This document shows, piece by piece, positions 49,685 through 59,557 of a DNA stretch of 64,000 nucleotides. Source of the DNA: Geminicoccaceae bacterium SCSIO 64248 (GTDB taxonomy: Bacteria > Pseudomonadota > Alphaproteobacteria > Geminicoccales > Geminicoccaceae); assembly GCA_029814805.1 (NCBI GenBank), contig CP122393.1, positions 496,001 to 560,000 on the forward strand, given 5' to 3'. Under the pieces are notes generated by a model. The model ran no database searches. It worked only from the letters and a program-made list of their open reading frames with translations, and had not been told where the DNA came from. The position numbers and the translations under genes are program-made. Numbering within the stretch: the stretch's first letter is position 1; the number at the start of each line of letters is the position of its first letter.

Positions 49685-49717
49685 GGGACCGGTGAGCGGT
49701 CGCCCGCTCCCGGTCCC
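49685..49717 (-). terminator. Large hairpin between dnaK and dnaJ
   Basis: Arms GGGACCGG-T-GAGCGG (49685-49699) and CCGCTC-CCGGTCCC (49704-49717) pair over 14 bp with one bulged T and a TCGC loop. It lies after dnaK and before dnaJ on the transcribed minus strand. It may partly end transcription or protect the dnaK mRNA 3' end, giving less dnaJ than dnaK. No T run of note follows (TTGTTC). Confidence 0.6.
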
Positions 49718-49751
49718 CCGTTGGTGTCAGCGTCCCAAGAACGCCGCCCGG

Positions 49752-51677
<1,926 letters not shown>

Positions 51678-51805
51678 GAGAGCCCCTTAAGAACGCTCGA
51701 ATTCAGCCAGCAAAGGTCGTGTCTTCCAGCTACACGACCGGTCGCATATAGCGGCCGAGGGCGGGATCGGCCGGCAAAGCCGGGCCGTGCGCGAGACTGG
51801 GCTGG

Positions 51806-51834
51806 ATATAAGAACAGCCTTTTCGGGCTGCAAC
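51806..51834 (-). promoter_or_regulatory. Candidate heat-shock (RpoH) promoter of dnaK
   Basis: Read on the minus strand: GTTG (51834-51831), 18 bases, then CTTATAT (51812-51806). This resembles the alphaproteobacterial RpoH consensus (CTTG, 17-18 bp, CYTATnT) with one change in each box. The leader to the dnaK start would be about 120 bases. No CIRCE inverted repeat was seen. Confidence 0.4.
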
Positions 51835-51878
51835 CGCTGCCCGCTATCGAGTTGGTCTTATTGCGCTTTTCTTGTTCT

Positions 51879-52334
51879 TCAGGCCGAGAAGCCCTGCCGG
51901 CGTTGCCCGAACGCCACCGTGATCACCTTGCCGTCATCAGGCGCGCGCGCCGGCGCGCGCAGGCTGCGGGTCTCGATGCCGGCCGGACCCACCGCGCGGT
52001 GCAGGCTGGTGTCGATGGCGGCGCGGGCCTCGACGATCCGGTCGCGGGCGTCGATCAGCCCGTCGATATTGGCGGTCAGCGCGCGCTGGAAGGCCTGCAT
52101 GGTCGCGTGCAGCTCCGCGCGGACCGGCTGGCCCAGGCTGCTCAGCACCTCGGGCCGGTCGCGCAACCGGCGGATCTCGATCTCGTAGGCCTCGGACAAG
52201 GCGGCCTTGTCCGCCTGGATGTCGGCCAGCGTATCCAGACGCAGATCGTTCAGGTGGCGGCGTTCCTCGTCCATGACCAGCGCCAGCTGGCGCATCAGCG
52301 TCATGAAGACCGTGACCTGCTCCAGGGCGTCCAT
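51879..52334 (-). CDS. Coiled-coil protein, possibly FlgN-like flagellar chaperone
   Basis: A 151-residue, mostly helical protein. The pattern of an N-terminal helix (MDALEQVTVFMTLMRQLALVM), LADIQADKAALSEAYEIEI, and a later helix LTANIDGLIDARDRIVEARAAI resembles alphaproteobacterial FlgN-type export chaperones that bind hook-associated proteins. No other flagellar gene is in the window, so this is weak. ATG 52334 is preferred as GGAG lies upstream; ATG 52349 is possible. It ends 201 bases before dnaK on the same strand. Confidence 0.5.
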   Translation of the reverse strand: MDALEQVTVFMTLMRQLALVMDEERRHLNDLRLDTLADIQADKAALSEAYEIEIRRLRDRPEVLSSLGQPVRAELHATMQAFQRALTANIDGLIDARDRIVEARAAIDTSLHRAVGPAGIETRSLRAPARAPDDGKVITVAFGQRRQGFSA

Positions 52335-52556
52335 CGTCGAAGGCTCCATCCTCGCTCGCGTGCCGCCCGCCACGCGGCAGGTCGACGAGGCCCATGCTAG
52401 TGCGGACTTTCTCAACAAAACCTAAACGGGTGGCGATTTCGTGCCGAACGGTGCGGGACGCGAACGAAACTCGGCGCACGGCCGCCTCGCTCGGCTAGGT
52501 TCCCCGGACCGATGCGGCTAGGCTCGGCGGCGCCGATTATCCGCTGGGAGAAGGAC

Positions 52557-53159
52557 ATGCAACTTCGCTACTCGCCGACCTCGCCCTACGTGCGCGCGGT
52601 CCTGGTCACCGCGCACGAGCTCGGCCTCGAGGACCGGATCGAGCGGATCGCGACCAATCCCTGGGATCCCAGCACCGATCTCGGCCGGACCAACCCCTTA
52701 TCCAAAGTGCCGACGCTGATCACCGACGACGGCGAGATCCTGTTCGACAGCCGGGTCATCTGCGCCTATCTCGCGGCGCAGGCGCCCGGCCATGATCTCG
52801 ACCCGGCGGCGACGCGCTGGGCGGTGCAGCGGCGGGTCGCGCTCGCCAACGGCCTTCTCGACGCGGCGATCCTGCGCCGGCTGGAGCTGGCCCGCCCGGA
52901 CGGCGAGCGCTCGGCCGGCTGGGCGTCGCGTCAGGCCGCCGCCGTCGCCCGCAGCCTGGACGCGTTGGAGGGCGAATGCACGGAACTGGCGGGCGGCGGA
53001 CCGCGCCTCGACCAGATCGTGGCCGGTTGCGCGCTCGCCTATCTCGACTTCCGTTTCGGCGCCGAGCCCTGGCGGCCGGACCGTCCGAGCCTGGCATCCT
53101 GGTTTGCCGCCTGGAGCGAGCGGCCCTCGATGACGGCGACCGAGCCGCCGGCCGCCTGA
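52557..53159 (+). CDS. Glutathione S-transferase family protein
   Basis: A 200-residue GST. The N-terminal thioredoxin-like domain is MQLRYSPTSPYVRAVLVTAH, with the Ser/Tyr-type active region in SPTSPYVR, cis-Pro SKVPTLITDDG and the glutathione motif LFDSRVICAYL. The C-terminal helices include LDQIVAGCALAYLDFRF. ATG 52557 follows GAGAAGG by three bases; an upstream frame from 52512 lacks GST sequence. It is closest in style to the small GSTs that act in stress or in dehalogenation; no substrate can be named. Its stop abuts the convergent methylase stop. Confidence 0.9.
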   Translation: MQLRYSPTSPYVRAVLVTAHELGLEDRIERIATNPWDPSTDLGRTNPLSKVPTLITDDGEILFDSRVICAYLAAQAPGHDLDPAATRWAVQRRVALANGLLDAAILRRLELARPDGERSAGWASRQAAAVARSLDALEGECTELAGGGPRLDQIVAGCALAYLDFRFGAEPWRPDRPSLASWFAAWSERPSMTATEPPAA

Positions 53160-53924
53160 TCAGGCATCGGACCGGGCCAGCCGCCAAGCATACAGGGTGA
53201 CGGCGACGGCCGTCGCGAGGTTGAGGCTGGAGACGCCGGGCTCCATGGGGATGCGGATCCGGTGCGCCGCCCGGGCGAGCAGCCCGCTCGACAGCCCGGC
53301 GCGCTCGGTGCCGAATGCCAGCACGGCGCCGTCCGGGACGAGCCCGGGCGCCAGCTGCCGGCCTTCGGGGTCGAGCGCGACCAGGCGCTCCGGCGGTATG
53401 TCGGTCCCTGCATCGAGGCGGGCGACCGGAAGGGCGAAGTGCAGGCCGGCGGCACCGCGCAACGCCGCCGGATGCCACGGATCGGCCGGGCCGGTCGTCA
53501 GCACGCCGCCGGCGCCGGCGGCCGCGGCGACCCGAACCACGGCGCCGACATTGCCGAGATGGCGGGGCTCCTCGAGCAGGACGACGGGCCGCGCCGTAGC
53601 CGACGCGCGGAGCAGCGGGGACGGATCCGCCGATGGCCGGCGGGCAATGGCGATCACGCCGGTCGGCGGCGGGGCCGCGTCGCCCGCTTGCAGATCGGCC
53701 GGCGCGGCGGGCGTCACGAGGCCGTCCAGCCGGTCGCGCAGGTCCGGCGCAAGATCGGCCGCCAGGCCGGCCAGCCGGTCGCCGTCTTCCGCATACACCG
53801 CCTCGATCGCGGCGCCGAAGCGGAGCGCGTGCTTGAGCGCGTGGAAACCTTCCAGGACGACCAGGGACGGGTCGCGCCGCGCCGCGCGCAGCCGTGGACC
53901 GATCGCGGCGGCCGGCCCGCTCAT
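53160..53924 (-). CDS. TrmH-family SPOUT RNA methyltransferase
   Basis: A 254-residue protein with the three SPOUT motifs: motif 1 EEPRHLGNVGAVVRVA (about 118-133), motif 2 LAFGTERAGLSSGLL (about 202-216) and motif 3 IRIPMEPGVSSLNLATAVAV (about 223-242). It would 2'-O-methylate a ribose in rRNA or tRNA; which one is unknown. The N-terminal part (to about 110) is not the usual substrate-binding domain and is Ala/Arg-rich. ATG 53924 is the family start. It is convergent with the GST gene, with no base between the stops. Confidence 0.87.
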   Translation of the reverse strand: MSGPAAAIGPRLRAARRDPSLVVLEGFHALKHALRFGAAIEAVYAEDGDRLAGLAADLAPDLRDRLDGLVTPAAPADLQAGDAAPPPTGVIAIARRPSADPSPLLRASATARPVVLLEEPRHLGNVGAVVRVAAAAGAGGVLTTGPADPWHPAALRGAAGLHFALPVARLDAGTDIPPERLVALDPEGRQLAPGLVPDGAVLAFGTERAGLSSGLLARAAHRIRIPMEPGVSSLNLATAVAVTLYAWRLARSDA

Positions 53925-54017
53925 CGCGTGGACCTTCCTTCGGCATGAAACGCCTTTTGCCGGGGAAGCGCGCGGTCTACACCCCTTGGGGTGACCAACG
54001 TCGCGAGGGGGATTTCC

Positions 54018-54305
54018 ATGCTGTTCGCCATCATCTGCCTGGACAAGCCGGGCGCGCTCGACACGCGTCTCGCGGTCCGGCCGGAGCATCTCGAATACCT
54101 CAAGAGCTTCGGCGACAAGCTGAAAATGGGCGGCGCCTTCCTCGGGGAAGACGGCCAGCCGCAAGGCAGCCTCCTCGTCTTCGAAGCCGAGGACAAGGCC
54201 GAGGCCCAAGCCTTCGCCGACGGCGATCCATTCGCCAAGGCCGGCGTGTTCGAGCAGACCACGATCCGACCCTGGCGCGCCGCCGTCGGCAGCTGGGTCG
54301 CCTGA
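54018..54305 (+). CDS. YciI-like protein
   Basis: A 95-residue ferredoxin-like alpha/beta protein of the YciI family (MLFAIICLDKPGALDTRLA, RPEHLEYLKSFGDKLKMGGAF with conserved His and Asp, GSLLVFEAEDKAEAQAFADG). Members are suspected small-molecule hydrolases or dioxygenase-like; the role is not known. Start ATG 54018 follows GAGGGGG. Its stop overlaps the start of the EVE-domain gene as TGATG. That coupling suggests joint use of the two products. Confidence 0.88.
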   Translation: MLFAIICLDKPGALDTRLAVRPEHLEYLKSFGDKLKMGGAFLGEDGQPQGSLLVFEAEDKAEAQAFADGDPFAKAGVFEQTTIRPWRAAVGSWVA

Positions 54306-54733
54306 TGGCCTGCTGGCTGATGAAGACCGAACCGGACGACTACAGCTGGGACCAGCTGGTCGCCGACAAGGGCACGAACTGGAGCGGGGTGCGCAACCAT
54401 CAGGCCGCCGCGAACATGAAGGCCATGAAGAAGGGTGACCACGTCTTCTTCTACCGTTCGGTCAAGGACCCGGCGGTGATGGGCATCATGAAGGTGGCCA
54501 GGGAAGCCTATCCCAATCCCAAGGAGCCGGACGGGCCGTTCGTCTGGGTCGACGTCGCGCCGGTCGAACCCTTGCCCGAGCCGGTGCCGCTGGCCGCGAT
54601 CAAGGCCGACACCAGGCTGCACGACCTCGCCCTGGTGCGCCAGTCGCGCCTCTCGGTCATGCCGGTCGGCGAGCTGCACTGGCAGCTGATCTGCGCGCTC
54701 GGGGGCAAGAAGACGGGCCGCAAGAAAGCCTGA
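54305..54733 (+). CDS. EVE-domain (PUA-like) protein
   Basis: A 142-residue single-domain protein. It starts ACWLMKTEPDDYSWDQL and contains WSGVRNHQAAANMKAMKKGDHVFFY, the EVE signatures. EVE domains bind modified bases such as 5-methylcytosine derivatives and are found in restriction systems, but stand-alone copies are also general in alphaproteobacteria. The Lys-rich end KKTGRKKA may touch nucleic acid. It overlaps the YciI-like gene by one base and ends four bases before the convergent sppA stop. Confidence 0.9.
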   Translation: MACWLMKTEPDDYSWDQLVADKGTNWSGVRNHQAAANMKAMKKGDHVFFYRSVKDPAVMGIMKVAREAYPNPKEPDGPFVWVDVAPVEPLPEPVPLAAIKADTRLHDLALVRQSRLSVMPVGELHWQLICALGGKKTGRKKA

Positions 54734-54736
54734 CGG

Positions 54737-56431
54737 TCAGCGTAGGCCGGTCAGGGGCGCCTGCGCGGTGGCGGGCAGGCCGACCATCGCCAGCCCGCGC
54801 GCGAGCAGCGCCTGCACGTCGGCGAAGCCCCGCAGCCGTTCCAGCGTTCCCAGCGGCGCGGGCAGGCGGCGAAGCTCGACCGGGGCGTCGGATTCGACGC
54901 CAACTCGACCCTTCAGGTCGTCGAGTGCCGCCTTGAAGCCGCCCAGCCCGTCGGCCAGTCCGTTCTCCGCGGCCTGGGCGCCGGTCCAGACGCGGCCCTG
55001 CGCCAGCGAGCGCGCACGCTCGGGATCCATGTCGCGTCCGCGCGCCACGCCTTCGAGGAAGCCCGCGTAGATCGCATCGAGCGACGCTTCCAGCCTGGCT
55101 TGGCCCTCAGGACTGTAGGGCCGGGTGATCGAGAAGACGTCGGCGTTGCCGCCGGTCCCGATCGCCGGGACGTTGACCTCCAGCCGCGTCAGCAGGTCGG
55201 TGAGAACGGGCTTGCCCGCGACCACGCCGATCGAGCCGGTCAAGGTACCGGGCTGGGCGTAGATCGCGTCGGCGTCCATCGCGATCCAGTAGCCGCCCGA
55301 AGCCGCGGCGTCGCCCATGGCGACCACGACCGGCTTGCCGGCCTCGCGCACCAGGCGCACGGCCCGGCCGATCGTCTCCGATGCGACCGCCGAACCGCCC
55401 GGACTGTCGATCGCCAGCAGAACGGCCTGGATCGACGTGTCCTCGGCCGCGGTCCCGAGAGCTTCGGCCAGGTCGTCTGCGCCGATCGTGAAGCCGCCGA
55501 GCCCGCCCGCGCTGCCTTCGCCGCGCTGGATCGCTCCGACCGCCTGGATCAACGCGATCGTCGGAGCGTCGTCGGGCAGCGCGCGCTCGTCCTGCGCCGC
55601 CGCGTAGTCCTCGATCGCGACCGCCTCAGCGGGCCCCATGCCGGCCTCCGCCTCGTCGCGATAGGCGATGCGGTCGATCAGGCCGGCGTCCAGGGCCTCC
55701 TGCGCGAGCAGGGGGCCGCGCTCCATGGCGGCGCGGATGTCGGCCTCGCTTCGGCCGCGGCTGGAGGCGATGTCGGCGACGATCCGATCGATGGCGTCGC
55801 CCGTGATGCTCTCCAGCATTTCGCGATGCTGGGGGGTGAGATCGCGTTCGGTGAAGGTGTCGCGGAACGTCTTGTAGGCTTCGCGTGCCGAAAGCTCGAA
55901 GCGCACGCCCACCTGGTCGAGCAGGCCGCGTATGAGCGGCACCTCGGCGAAGATGCCGGTGAAGCCGACCAGCCCGTGCGGCTGGAGCGTGACCTGCTCG
56001 AAGCCGCTGGCCAGGTAGTAGCCGCTCGTGCCCTGCGACAGCTCGCCGAACGAGTCCGCGAAGGCGACCGCCGGCTTGCCGGCGTCGCGGAACCGCAGCA
56101 CGGCCTGGCGGAGATCCTGCGCGCGCGCGAGCCCGCCGGTCTCGCCGTCGACCAGGGCGAACAGGCCGGTGATGCGCGGGTCGGCCGCCGCCTCGTCGAG
56201 GGCGAGCACCGCCCGCTCCACCGTGATGGGCGAGCTCTGGTCGAACGGAAGAAGGGGATCGGGCGCGGCCTGGGGCAGGCCGCCGCGCAGGTCGAGCGTG
56301 AGATAGCCGCGCTCGGGCAAGGCCGTGCCGGCCCAAGGCTCGAAATACCACAGGGCGCCGCCGACCGCCGCGACGACCACGAGAACGAGTGCGCCCAGCG
56401 TCGCCAGGCAACCGACGAACAGGCGCTTCAT
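54737..56431 (-). CDS. sppA: Signal peptide peptidase SppA, 67K type
   Basis: A 564-residue membrane-anchored serine protease. One N-terminal helix (FVGCLATLGALVLVVVAAVGG) precedes two tandem S49 domains. The general-base lysine is in REAYKTFRDTFTERDL (about 181-196) in the first domain; the nucleophile serine is in GDAAASGGYWIAMDAD (about 361-376) in the second. It degrades cleaved signal peptides in the inner membrane. The length matches the long form (E. coli type). It stands 33 bases after rlmN on the same strand. Confidence 0.95.
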   Translation of the reverse strand: MKRLFVGCLATLGALVLVVVAAVGGALWYFEPWAGTALPERGYLTLDLRGGLPQAAPDPLLPFDQSSPITVERAVLALDEAAADPRITGLFALVDGETGGLARAQDLRQAVLRFRDAGKPAVAFADSFGELSQGTSGYYLASGFEQVTLQPHGLVGFTGIFAEVPLIRGLLDQVGVRFELSAREAYKTFRDTFTERDLTPQHREMLESITGDAIDRIVADIASSRGRSEADIRAAMERGPLLAQEALDAGLIDRIAYRDEAEAGMGPAEAVAIEDYAAAQDERALPDDAPTIALIQAVGAIQRGEGSAGGLGGFTIGADDLAEALGTAAEDTSIQAVLLAIDSPGGSAVASETIGRAVRLVREAGKPVVVAMGDAAASGGYWIAMDADAIYAQPGTLTGSIGVVAGKPVLTDLLTRLEVNVPAIGTGGNADVFSITRPYSPEGQARLEASLDAIYAGFLEGVARGRDMDPERARSLAQGRVWTGAQAAENGLADGLGGFKAALDDLKGRVGVESDAPVELRRLPAPLGTLERLRGFADVQALLARGLAMVGLPATAQAPLTGLR

Positions 56432-56464
56432 CAGGATCTTCCGCTGTTGGCCGTCCTCAGGACG

Positions 56465-57607
56465 TCATGCCGCCGCATGATCGGCCAATCGGCGGACGCG
56501 CGCCGGCCGTTCGCTGGCGGTCTTCAACTGGCCGCAGGCGGCGAGGATGTCGCGGCCGCGCGGCGTGCGCACCGGGCTGGCATAGCCCGCCTCGGACAGG
56601 ATGGCCGCGAAGCGCTCGATGCGTGGCCAGGGCGAGCAGGTGAAGCGCGAGCCGGGCCACGGATTGAACGGGATCAGGTTGACCTTGGCCGGCAGGTCGC
56701 GGAGCAGGCGCACCAGCTCATGGGCATCGGCGTCCGTGTCGTTCACGCCGTCCAGCATGACGTACTCGAACGTGATCAGCTTGCCGCGCACGGGATAGGT
56801 CCGGCAGGCCGTCAGGAGCTGCTCGATGTTCCACTTCCTGTTCAATGGAACGAGCTCGTCGCGCAACGCGTCGCGCACCGCATGCAGGGACACGGCGAGG
56901 CCGACGCCGAGCTCGCGGCCGCACTGCTCGATGCGGGGCACGACGCCCGAGGTCGACACCGTGATCCGGCGGCGGGACAAATCGATGCCTTCGCCGTCGA
57001 GCGCGATGCGCATCGCCTTGGCCGTGGCGTCGTAGTTGAAGAGCGGCTCGCCCATGCCCATGACCACGATGTTGGTCAACTGCTTGGGCTTCCCGCCCCG
57101 CGTCCACTCGCCGAGCGCGTCCGAGGCGACCATGACCTGGGCCAGGATCTCCTCGGTCTTGAGGTTGCGCACCAGCGGCATCGTGCCGGTATGGCAGAAG
57201 GCGCAGGTTAGGGTGCAGCCGACCTGGGTCGACACGCACAAGGCGCCGCGGTCATCCTCGGGGATGAAGACGGTCTCGACCTCCTGGCCGTCCGGAAAGC
57301 GCAGCAGCCACTTGCGGGTGCCGTCGCTGGAGCGCTGCTCGGCGGCGATCGCCGGCCGCTCGAGCCGGAAGCGCTCCGCGAGGCGGCTGCGAAGGTCCTT
57401 GGGCAGCGTCGTCATCGCCTCGAAGTCGACCGCGCCGCGCCGGTAGAGCCATTGCCAGATCTGCTGGGCGCGCATGCGCGCCTTGCCCTCCGGCTCCCCC
57501 AGCGCCACCACCGCGTCGACCAGCTCGTGCCGTTCCAGGCCAATCAGGCTGGGCAGGACGCTCGGCGGCGCGGGCCGTGTCGTCTCGATTGCGGCATCGA
57601 CGGTCAT
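56465..57607 (-). CDS. rlmN: Dual-specificity 23S rRNA/tRNA (adenine-C2) methyltransferase RlmN
   Basis: A 380-residue radical SAM enzyme that methylates A2503 of 23S rRNA and A37 of some tRNAs. The radical-SAM cluster motif is CTLTCAFCHTG (Cys-x3-Cys-x2-Cys), followed by VVMGMGEPLFNYDA. The catalytic cysteine near the C-terminus lies in GRDILAACGQLK. The N-terminal RlmN domain has RAQQIWQWLYRRGAVDF. All motifs are intact. It lies between ialB and sppA, all on the minus strand with gaps under 40 bases. Confidence 0.96.
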   Translation of the reverse strand: MTVDAAIETTRPAPPSVLPSLIGLERHELVDAVVALGEPEGKARMRAQQIWQWLYRRGAVDFEAMTTLPKDLRSRLAERFRLERPAIAAEQRSSDGTRKWLLRFPDGQEVETVFIPEDDRGALCVSTQVGCTLTCAFCHTGTMPLVRNLKTEEILAQVMVASDALGEWTRGGKPKQLTNIVVMGMGEPLFNYDATAKAMRIALDGEGIDLSRRRITVSTSGVVPRIEQCGRELGVGLAVSLHAVRDALRDELVPLNRKWNIEQLLTACRTYPVRGKLITFEYVMLDGVNDTDADAHELVRLLRDLPAKVNLIPFNPWPGSRFTCSPWPRIERFAAILSEAGYASPVRTPRGRDILAACGQLKTASERPARVRRLADHAAA

Positions 57608-57644
57608 GATGGGGTCCGGAGGTTCGCTGGAATCCGCTGGGGAG

Positions 57645-58157
57645 TCAGGAGCAGGTCTGCGTCATCGACTCGTAGGCGGCGGTGAAGCCGAGCAGCGAGT
57701 AGGTGTCGAGCGAGAACGTGTTGCGCTGCGACGTGCCGCGCGCGGTCATGTCGGTGCCCGCCCGCATGGCGCCGATGATCGCCCGGTCCTCGTCCGAGGT
57801 CGAGGCCCATGCGGTCTCGCCTTGCGTGAACAGATCCCACCGCTGGTTGCCGATCTGAAGGGCGACCGTGCTGTTCTGGTTGTAGGGATAGCCGGAACGC
57901 ACGCTGACCTCGTCGGTGGTGGAGCCCTTCACCCGGGTCACCAGCACGGCCGCGGGATCGCGCCGCTGATAGCTGCCCTCTTCCTTCTTCGGCACGCTCG
58001 CGATGTAGCAGTTGAAACGGCCGTCGACCGTGGCGGTGTAGACGTTCCAATCGCGATAGCTGCCGACGAAGGTCGGTTGCTGGGCCGAAGCCGGCTGTCC
58101 GGCGAGGAGACCGCCGACGAAAAGCGCAGCGGCCAGAAGACGGGCATGAACGCGCAT
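57645..58157 (-). CDS. Invasion-associated locus B (IalB) family protein
   Basis: A 170-residue exported protein. A signal peptide (MRVHARLLAAALFVGGLLAG, cleavage after SA) precedes a domain starting FVGSYRDWNVYTATVDGRFN, typical of the IalB family (PF06776), and SQRNTFSLDTYSLLGFTAAY near the end. Two cysteines (one in FNCYIAS, one in TQTCS, the terminal region) may form a disulfide. In Bartonella the namesake protein helps erythrocyte entry, but the family is widespread in free-living alphaproteobacteria. It is divergent from the ECF sigma gene. Confidence 0.88.
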   Translation of the reverse strand: MRVHARLLAAALFVGGLLAGQPASAQQPTFVGSYRDWNVYTATVDGRFNCYIASVPKKEEGSYQRRDPAAVLVTRVKGSTTDEVSVRSGYPYNQNSTVALQIGNQRWDLFTQGETAWASTSDEDRAIIGAMRAGTDMTARGTSQRNTFSLDTYSLLGFTAAYESMTQTCS

Positions 58158-58178
58158 GGTGCTCCGTTGAAACGCAAG

Positions 58179-58208
58179 AGATCCACGAGGGAAGGGTGTA
58201 ACCTAAGA
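58179..58208 (+). promoter_or_regulatory. Candidate ECF (RpoE/ChrR-type) promoter upstream of the sigma gene
   Basis: AGATCC (58179-58184), 19 bases, then TAAGA (58204-58208). The Rhodobacter RpoE promoter has TGATCC about 18 bases before TAAGA. One base in the first box and one base in spacing differ. It sits in the divergent gap between ialB and the sigma gene, where an autoregulated promoter is expected. Confidence 0.45.
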
Positions 58209-58346
58209 CGGACCGCGAACATAGATACTCAAGAGGCTGATACAAAGACGACAGATTGGCATGGCTGCTCGCGGATGGCGGACGACGCGACGGTGAGGCG
58301 GGCCGGCCGACTTGCGCCGGCATCGGGCACCCCCATAGATAAGTGC

Positions 58347-58916
58347 ATGTTCGAGCGCCCGCCCGGTGACGCCGTCGACCCCATCGATCTCGACCGCCTG
58401 ATACGGGCGGTTGCCGACGACCGGGATCGCGCGGCCTTCGCGCTGCTCTTCCACTACTACGCGCCCAAGCTGAAGTCGTTCCTCGTGCGCGGCGCGCTGA
58501 GCGACGGCATGGCGGAAGACATCGTCCAGGACGTCATGCTGACCGTGTGGCAGCAAGCCCCGCGATATGATCCCAAACGCGCCGGCCTTTCGACCTGGAT
58601 CTTCACGATCGCGCGAAATCGGCGGATCGACCTTCAGCGGCGCGAGCGCCGCCCCCTCATGGCCGACGACCCGGTCATGGACGATCTCGCGCCGAGCACG
58701 GACGGGCTTGTCGAGACCCGGGAATGGAACACGTCTCTGGTCAACGCTCTCGACCTGTTGCCGGCGGATCAGGCGGAGGTGGTGCGCTTGGCCTATTTCG
58801 ACGACAAGCCCCAGAGCGCGATCGCCAGGGAGCGCCGCCTGCCGCTCGGGACGGTCAAGACGCGCGTTCGCCTGGCGCTTCGGCATTTGCGCTGGCTTAT
58901 GGAGAAACAACGGTGA
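58347..58916 (+). CDS. ECF sigma factor, RpoE (ECF11-like)
   Basis: A 189-residue group IV sigma factor. Region 2 reads AFALLFHYYAPKLKSFLV with EDIVQDVMLTVWQQAPRYDP and STWIFTIARNRRIDLQRRER; region 4 is LPADQAEVVRLAYFDDK with RRLPLGTVKTRVRLALRHL. It is followed directly by a ChrR-type zinc anti-sigma factor, overlapping as GTGA. In Rhodobacter this pair controls the response to singlet oxygen. ATG 58347 fits the family; ATG 58275 would add 24 residues. A candidate self-activated promoter lies at 58179-58208. Confidence 0.9.
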   Translation: MFERPPGDAVDPIDLDRLIRAVADDRDRAAFALLFHYYAPKLKSFLVRGALSDGMAEDIVQDVMLTVWQQAPRYDPKRAGLSTWIFTIARNRRIDLQRRERRPLMADDPVMDDLAPSTDGLVETREWNTSLVNALDLLPADQAEVVRLAYFDDKPQSAIARERRLPLGTVKTRVRLALRHLRWLMEKQR

Positions 58917-59557
58917 CGCCCGCGCATCACCTTCCCGAGGAATTGATGCTCGCCTACGCGGCGGGCCTGCTCGGCCGCGCCGGCTCGGTCTTCGTCGAGA
59001 GCCACCTGGCGCTGTGTCCGGTCTGCCGCGTGCGGCTTGCGCTGCTCGAGGATCTGGGCGGCAGCCTGATCGAACGCGAGGCGGGCAGCGTCTTGTCGCG
59101 CGTCACCGTCGAAAGCGTCCTGGCGGCGAGCGAGCGGGACGGCGCGCCGGCGCCGCCGCACGCCCGAGCGGGCCACCGTTGCCCGATCATGGACGTCCCG
59201 CGGCCGCTGGCGCGAGTGCTGCCCGAGGCCATGGCCGCCGAGGCGTGGCAGGTCGATGTCGACGGCCTTCTCTACTACACGCTGGACGTCTCCGACGAGC
59301 AGTGCTCCGTGCGTCTCTTGCGTGCGACGAAAGCCGTCGTCGAGCCGCTCCACGTGCATGAGGGCATCGAGACCGTGCTCGTGCTGCATGGCGGCTTCGC
59401 CGCCGAAGGCGACCGCTACGACCGGGGCGACGTCGCGGTCTGGGACGAGAGCGTGCAGCATTCGCCGGCGTTCGACGCCGGGACGCTTTGCCTGTGCATG
59501 ATCACCATCCCGGGCGCGATCCGCGTCGCGGCGGACGGCCCGAGGCCTCACGATTGA
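58913..59557 (+). CDS. chrR: ChrR-type zinc-binding anti-sigma factor
   Basis: A 214-residue protein. The N-terminal anti-sigma domain has HLPEELMLAYAAGLL and the zinc ligands His-x3-Cys-x2-Cys in ESHLALCPVCR. The C-terminal cupin domain has a second metal site in PLHVHEGIETVLVLHGGF and SVQHSPAF, the His/Glu set used by ChrR for stress sensing. It holds the sigma factor until singlet oxygen or organic peroxide acts. The start is GTG 58913, overlapping the sigma stop. Its last ten bases overlap the convergent methylase gene. Confidence 0.93.
   Translation: MTPAHHLPEELMLAYAAGLLGRAGSVFVESHLALCPVCRVRLALLEDLGGSLIEREAGSVLSRVTVESVLAASERDGAPAPPHARAGHRCPIMDVPRPLARVLPEAMAAEAWQVDVDGLLYYTLDVSDEQCSVRLLRATKAVVEPLHVHEGIETVLVLHGGFAAEGDRYDRGDVAVWDESVQHSPAFDAGTLCLCMITIPGAIRVAADGPRPHD

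Noticed and set aside
51678-51878. CIRCE element (HrcA site) before dnaK
   Set aside because: No TTAGCACTC-N9-GAGTGCTAA inverted repeat or close relative was found; an RpoH-like promoter is a better fit.
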